64,000 bases of DNA from Flagellimonas sp. CMM7. GTDB taxonomy: Bacteria; Bacteroidota; Bacteroidia; Flavobacteriales; Flavobacteriaceae. Position numbers and translations under genes: made by a program. Positions 61,212 through 64,000 of this stretch are shown here, in pieces. The DNA is taken from positions 4,237,501 to 4,301,500 of the forward strand of contig NZ_CP090003.1 of NCBI RefSeq assembly GCF_021390195.1, written 5' to 3'. Every line of letters starts with the position of its first letter. Positions within the stretch are counted from its first letter, which is position 1. The notes under the pieces were generated by a model. That model did no database searches, was not told where the DNA came from, and saw only the letters and a list, made by a program, of their open reading frames with translations.

Positions 61212-61829
61212 CTATTTTCTATGTTTCTTTAATAAATAGTTAGCCAAATCCGTCATTTTAAGGCGTAGTGCTTCATGTTGTTCTTTAGTACGGTCGTTAT
61301 TTGCGCTTCTAATACCATAGTTCATTAAAAAAGCTTGGTCATAATGTTCATTGTAAATGAGGAGTCTACCGTGGGCGGGTTGGTATGCTAGATAACAGTC
61401 ACCAGTTTCCGCTAGTTGAATATCCATGCCCATAATTTTTAAGCCTTCCTTTTTTCGTTTTAAATAACTCTCGATTTCTTTTTTATTCTGCGCCTTTGAA
61501 GTTGGAAAGGGACCCCATGAGATTCCTGAATCATCACCTAAAGTGTTTTTCCCAAAACCTTTGAGGTTAAAAGTACATTTTCCTTGTCGTGGATATTGCG
61601 AGAGGCTAAGGTCAGTTTCAGCTACCTCAAGTACCTGTGATAGTTCAGAAATATCAATATCACATTTAAAGTCGATTAACAGCGCACTGTAGTCCCCGGA
61701 CTCTAAGGCCTTGGTATCGGCTTTTACTTGGTTAGTTTGAGCAGAACTTGATATAGTGGATGATTCTTTTTTATCGCTTTTACAGGCTATGAAAAGCGTA
61801 AATATTAATAAAGCAATTATATTTTTCAT
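61212..61829 (-). CDS. Small lipoprotein of unknown function
   Basis: A lipoprotein signal (MKNIIALLIFTLFIAC) and a Ser/Lys-rich linker precede a compact domain (about 45-200) with FKCDIDISELSQVLEVAE, CTFNLKGFG and LAYQPAHGRLLIYNEHYD, ending in a basic helix. Two cysteines beyond the lipid one are visible. No family is recognised. It starts the larger-gene part of the envelope operon, 4 bp before the 525-residue gene. Confidence 0.68.
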   Translation of the reverse strand: MKNIIALLIFTLFIACKSDKKESSTISSSAQTNQVKADTKALESGDYSALLIDFKCDIDISELSQVLEVAETDLSLSQYPRQGKCTFNLKGFGKNTLGDDSGISWGPFPTSKAQNKKEIESYLKRKKEGLKIMGMDIQLAETGDCYLAYQPAHGRLLIYNEHYDQAFLMNYGIRSANNDRTKEQHEALRLKMTDLANYLLKKHRK

Positions 61830-61904
61830 TTGTTTAGTTTTAAAATGAGTTATTGTAATCAGCGGTTTCTATGCTGAAATTGGTTTCAACTTCGTCCAAA
61901 TCAA

Positions 61905-61976
61905 TTAGTACTGTGCATTACTAGCAGTAAAAAAACTTAGCGCTACAATTAATAGCGCCATTCCTATTTTTTTCAT
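61905..61976 (-). CDS. 23-residue signal-peptide-only frame, possibly a frameshifted micro-gene
   Basis: ATG 61976 opens a canonical signal peptide (MKKIGMALLIVALSFFTASNA) that stops two residues after the predicted cleavage site. In another frame an open, acidic stretch (VLIDLDEVETNFSIETADY) continues to a TAA at 61840-61842, 10 bp before the next gene. A one-base shift would join them into a secreted peptide of about 46 residues. Whether this is a broken gene, a sequencing slip or a true micro-protein cannot be told. Confidence 0.4.
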   Translation of the reverse strand: MKKIGMALLIVALSFFTASNAQY

Positions 61977-61981
61977 ATCCC

Positions 61982-62137
61982 TTACTTTTTGTTAAAACTT
62001 ATCTTTTTAATCACCTTATTTCTATGGATGATCTTTAAAACATAACTACCATCCTTTAAATGGTTGATATTTAAATAAATCTGTTTTTCGGGGAAACTAT
62101 CAAGTGTGCCTTTAAGGCTATTATGCTTTTGCTCCAT
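61982..62137 (-). CDS. 51-residue frame resembling a T9SS C-terminal sorting tail
   Basis: ATG 62137 to TAA 61982-61984. The C-terminal half (LKDGSYVLKIIHRNKVIKKI) has the L-x-G-x-Y-x-L-x-I ... K-K-I pattern of type A sorting domains of the type IX secretion system, but no cargo domain or signal peptide precedes it. It could be a gene remnant or a small free-standing peptide. It lies 5 bp upstream of the signal-peptide-only frame. Confidence 0.4.
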   Translation of the reverse strand: MEQKHNSLKGTLDSFPEKQIYLNINHLKDGSYVLKIIHRNKVIKKISFNKK

Positions 62138-62220
62138 GGCCAACTTGACTTTGAGAAATGCGATTCATAATCACATTCAAAAGCGAATGTAGTTTGTGGT
62201 TTTAGAAAGGACTATAAAAT

Positions 62221-62250
62221 ATGTAACAAGAGCTATGAGTCATGTAACAA
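62221..62250. promoter_or_regulatory. 9-bp direct repeats at 21-bp spacing, candidate HTCS operator
   Basis: ATGTAACAA occurs at 62221-62229 and 62242-62250, start to start exactly 21 bp (two helical turns). They lie between the hybrid regulator gene and the head of the envelope operon, where an AraC-type domain with two HTH motifs could bind. An ACATTC/GAATGT inverted repeat at 62173-62190 is nearby. Confidence 0.4.
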
Positions 62251-62280
62251 AGCCCTAAATAGTGGTATTTGTAGCGTTGT

Positions 62281-64000
62281 TCAAGTAGATTTTCTTGCTG
62301 CTAAGAATTCTGAAGGAGTACAGTTATAGGCTTCTTTAAAGCATTTACTAAAATAGGCGTGGTCATTAAACCCCACCGTGTAGCCTACTTCTGATATATT
62401 GATATCAGAGTTTTTTAGAATTTGAACAGCTAATTTTAGTCGTTGTGATTTTATGAATTCTGAAGCCGAGAGCCCTGTTAAGGCTTTTAGTTTTCTGTGC
62501 AATTGCATACGACTCATGTTCATTATTTTACTAAAATCCTCAATCGTAAAAGTTGATGCTTTGAGCTTTTCATCAAGAATAATTTGTACCCGCTCAAGAA
62601 AGTTTTCATCAACGGATGTAATTGCGATATCCTTAGGTTTTAAAATAACTTCTTGACTATATCTTGATTGTAACTTTTTTCTTAGTGCAACCAATGAAGC
62701 CGTTTTCGATTTTAGAATTTTTTGGTTAAAAGGTTTGGTTATGTAATCATCCGCGCCTGTTTCAATACCTGTCAACTCATTTTCATCACCCGCTTTTGCT
62801 GTTAAAAGAATAACGGGAATATGACTGGTGCGCTCATCATTTTTAAGCGTATCGGTAAGCGCAATACCATCCTTTATGGGCATCATTAAATCAGAAATGA
62901 TGATATCCGGTATGATATCCAAAGCTTTTAAAACACCTTCTTCTCCATTTACTGCTCGTACAACCTCGTATTCTTTTTTAAAGGTATCGGTTAACAAGGT
63001 TCTTACGTCCGCATTATCTTCAACAATAAGAAGAATTGGAAGTTCATTGTCTTGCCCTGTTATTTCTTCCTCCAGTTCTTTTGTTTCTTGATCAAGGGAA
63101 GTAACAATAGGTAAAGGGTCAATAGTTTCTCTAATCTCAGCATTTTTAAGTTTTTCTTTCTCTAGGCATAACGAAACTTCAAATAATGACCACTTATTTA
63201 TTTCGCTGGTAACGCTTATCTTCCCTCCATGTAATTCTGTCAACTCTTTTACTAGAGACAATCCAATTCCAGCACCTTCATTTTGGCCATCAGTTTGATA
63301 AAATCGATTGAAAATTGTTTTAATTTGCTTATTCCCAAGGCCTTGTCCTGAATTTCTAACCTTAATCCACAAAAAATTATTTTCAATAGTAACCTGAAGA
63401 AGAATCTCACCCTTCTCTGGTGTGTATTTTATAGCATTTCCCAGCAGATTGACAACAATGTTTTCAAGAGCTTCCCGGTCAAACCAAACTTTTTCTCCCT
63501 TATTTTGAATATCTGTTTTAAAGTTGATATTTTTTTGTTTGGCGAGATATAAAAATGATTCACACCACGCAGCTATCATTTGGGTTGGACTATTCTTCTG
63601 CAATAGCAGTTTTCGATTTCCACTATCAATTTTTGAAAGCTCTAAAAGTTGGTCTACTAAAGATGAGAGTCTTTTCGTATTTCTCTGAGCTATTTCAAAA
63701 TGTTTTCTTTTTTCACCTGATAAATCCGGTTCTTCCAGAGTTTCCTGTATGGGAGAGGAAATCAACGTTAGCGGAGTTCTAAATTCATGTGAAATGTTGG
63801 TGAAAAAGTTAGTTTTTAGGGCATCAATTTCACGAAGCTTTATATTTGTTTTTTGACGGTTTCGGTAAAAAAACAAAGTAAGAACCAAAATAGCCCCTAC
63901 TAAAAAGAGAGAGAAAATATATTGCGTCCTATTCTTGTTTAATATCTGATTCTTTAGTTCAACAATTTGTAACCTTTCCTGATTTTCTTTGTTTTCTTGC
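62281..64000 (-). CDS. Hybrid two-component regulator (HTCS: kinase-REC-AraC), N-terminus beyond window
   Basis: The frame stays open through the right edge, so the sensor part is missing. Visible parts, in order: a short coiled segment, a membrane helix (near 63890-63950), HisKA (NISHEFRTPLTLIS), HATPase (NLLGNAIKYTPEKG, GAGIGLSLVKEL), receiver (LLIVEDNADVR, Asp in IIISDLMMPIKDG, Lys in ITKPFNQ) and an AraC-type HTH pair (FTIEDFSKIMNMSRMQLHRKL and NISEVGYTVGFNDHAYFSKCF). Such one-protein systems sense a periplasmic ligand, often a glycan, and activate nearby operons. The downstream envelope genes on the same strand are its likely targets. Confidence 0.9.
   Translation of the reverse strand, partial: QENKENQERLQIVELKNQILNKNRTQYIFSLFLVGAILVLTLFFYRNRQKTNIKLREIDALKTNFFTNISHEFRTPLTLISSPIQETLEEPDLSGEKRKHFEIAQRNTKRLSSLVDQLLELSKIDSGNRKLLLQKNSPTQMIAAWCESFLYLAKQKNINFKTDIQNKGEKVWFDREALENIVVNLLGNAIKYTPEKGEILLQVTIENNFLWIKVRNSGQGLGNKQIKTIFNRFYQTDGQNEGAGIGLSLVKELTELHGGKISVTSEINKWSLFEVSLCLEKEKLKNAEIRETIDPLPIVTSLDQETKELEEEITGQDNELPILLIVEDNADVRTLLTDTFKKEYEVVRAVNGEEGVLKALDIIPDIIISDLMMPIKDGIALTDTLKNDERTSHIPVILLTAKAGDENELTGIETGADDYITKPFNQKILKSKTASLVALRKKLQSRYSQEVILKPKDIAITSVDENFLERVQIILDEKLKASTFTIEDFSKIMNMSRMQLHRKLKALTGLSASEFIKSQRLKLAVQILKNSDINISEVGYTVGFNDHAYFSKCFKEAYNCTPSEFLAARKST

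Noticed and set aside
1..64000. Search for CRISPR arrays, rRNA genes, insertion sequences, toxin-antitoxin pairs and known defence genes
   Set aside because: No spaced repeats, transposase motifs, rRNA segments or defence-type gene pairs were found on either strand by eye.

Overview
The window looks like a chromosomal segment of a flavobacterium (Bacteroidota, family Flavobacteriaceae). The evidence is AT-rich DNA, promoters of the TTTG / TAnnTTTG type instead of the -35/-10 type, few Shine-Dalgarno sites, a split menaquinone cluster, bacillithiol synthesis (BshB1), a fused CcsB-CcsA cytochrome c assembly protein, DUF4290, DUF2853 and DUF2911 proteins, a MurA with Asp in place of the catalytic Cys, and a hybrid two-component regulator ending in an AraC domain. 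Genus cannot be fixed from the sequence alone. Gene density is high and most of the window is ordinary core genome.

Layout. 1-13.8 kb: a truncated M24 peptidase, then on the minus strand the menaquinone genes menI-menF-menD-(DUF2853, CvfB-like, SPOR protein)-menA and, after an inserted two-component pair (LytTR regulator and HisKA_2 kinase), menC-CPBP protease-menE. No menB or menH is visible. 13.8-21.7 kb: a hydrolase, a VOC protein, a three-gene hydroxyproline catabolic operon (oxidase, epimerase, deaminase) with a divergent AraC regulator, and an M28 peptidase. 21.7-27.6 kb: tRNA-His, a TPR histidine kinase, and a minus-strand set MATE exporter - trans-sulfuration PLP enzyme (frameshifted) - bshB1. 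A structured 5' leader precedes the MATE gene. 27.8-43.3 kb: M14 peptidase, ccsBA, a DUF2520 / KdsC-like / Maf run, a large PIG-L protein with an unlisted 38-residue membrane peptide and an SSS symporter, then an SRPBCC-SDR-photolyase operon. 43.4-56.5 kb: small metabolic genes (M20 amidohydrolase, pirin, SnoaL-like, AhpD-like), murA, DUF4290, DUF493, an AAA ATPase, recQ, fmt, HU, YqgE, a class IV aminotransferase, a START-like protein and tRNA-Met.

56.7-64.0 kb is the least conventional part. A minus-strand set of at least five secreted or envelope proteins, including an OmpA-type lipoprotein and a 525-residue two-helix protein I do not recognise, lies just downstream of a hybrid histidine kinase/AraC regulator. 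Two very short reading frames (a bare signal peptide and a 51-residue frame resembling a type IX sorting tail) sit at its head, together with a 9-bp direct repeat at 21-bp spacing. This is the best candidate for an uncharacterised regulated envelope system.

Main non-coding signals: the three-way-junction leader before the MATE gene, three 21-bp-phased repeats between the LytTR regulator and its kinase, a divergent promoter with inverted repeats between the hydroxyproline operon and its AraC gene, and a perfect 15-bp-arm hairpin after tRNA-Met. Several starts are non-ATG because no alternative exists: TTG for menF, menA, the LytTR regulator and the AAA ATPase, and GTG for recQ. No CRISPR array, rRNA, insertion sequence, prophage or recognised defence system was found. 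All calls rest on reading motifs by eye; no database search was run.
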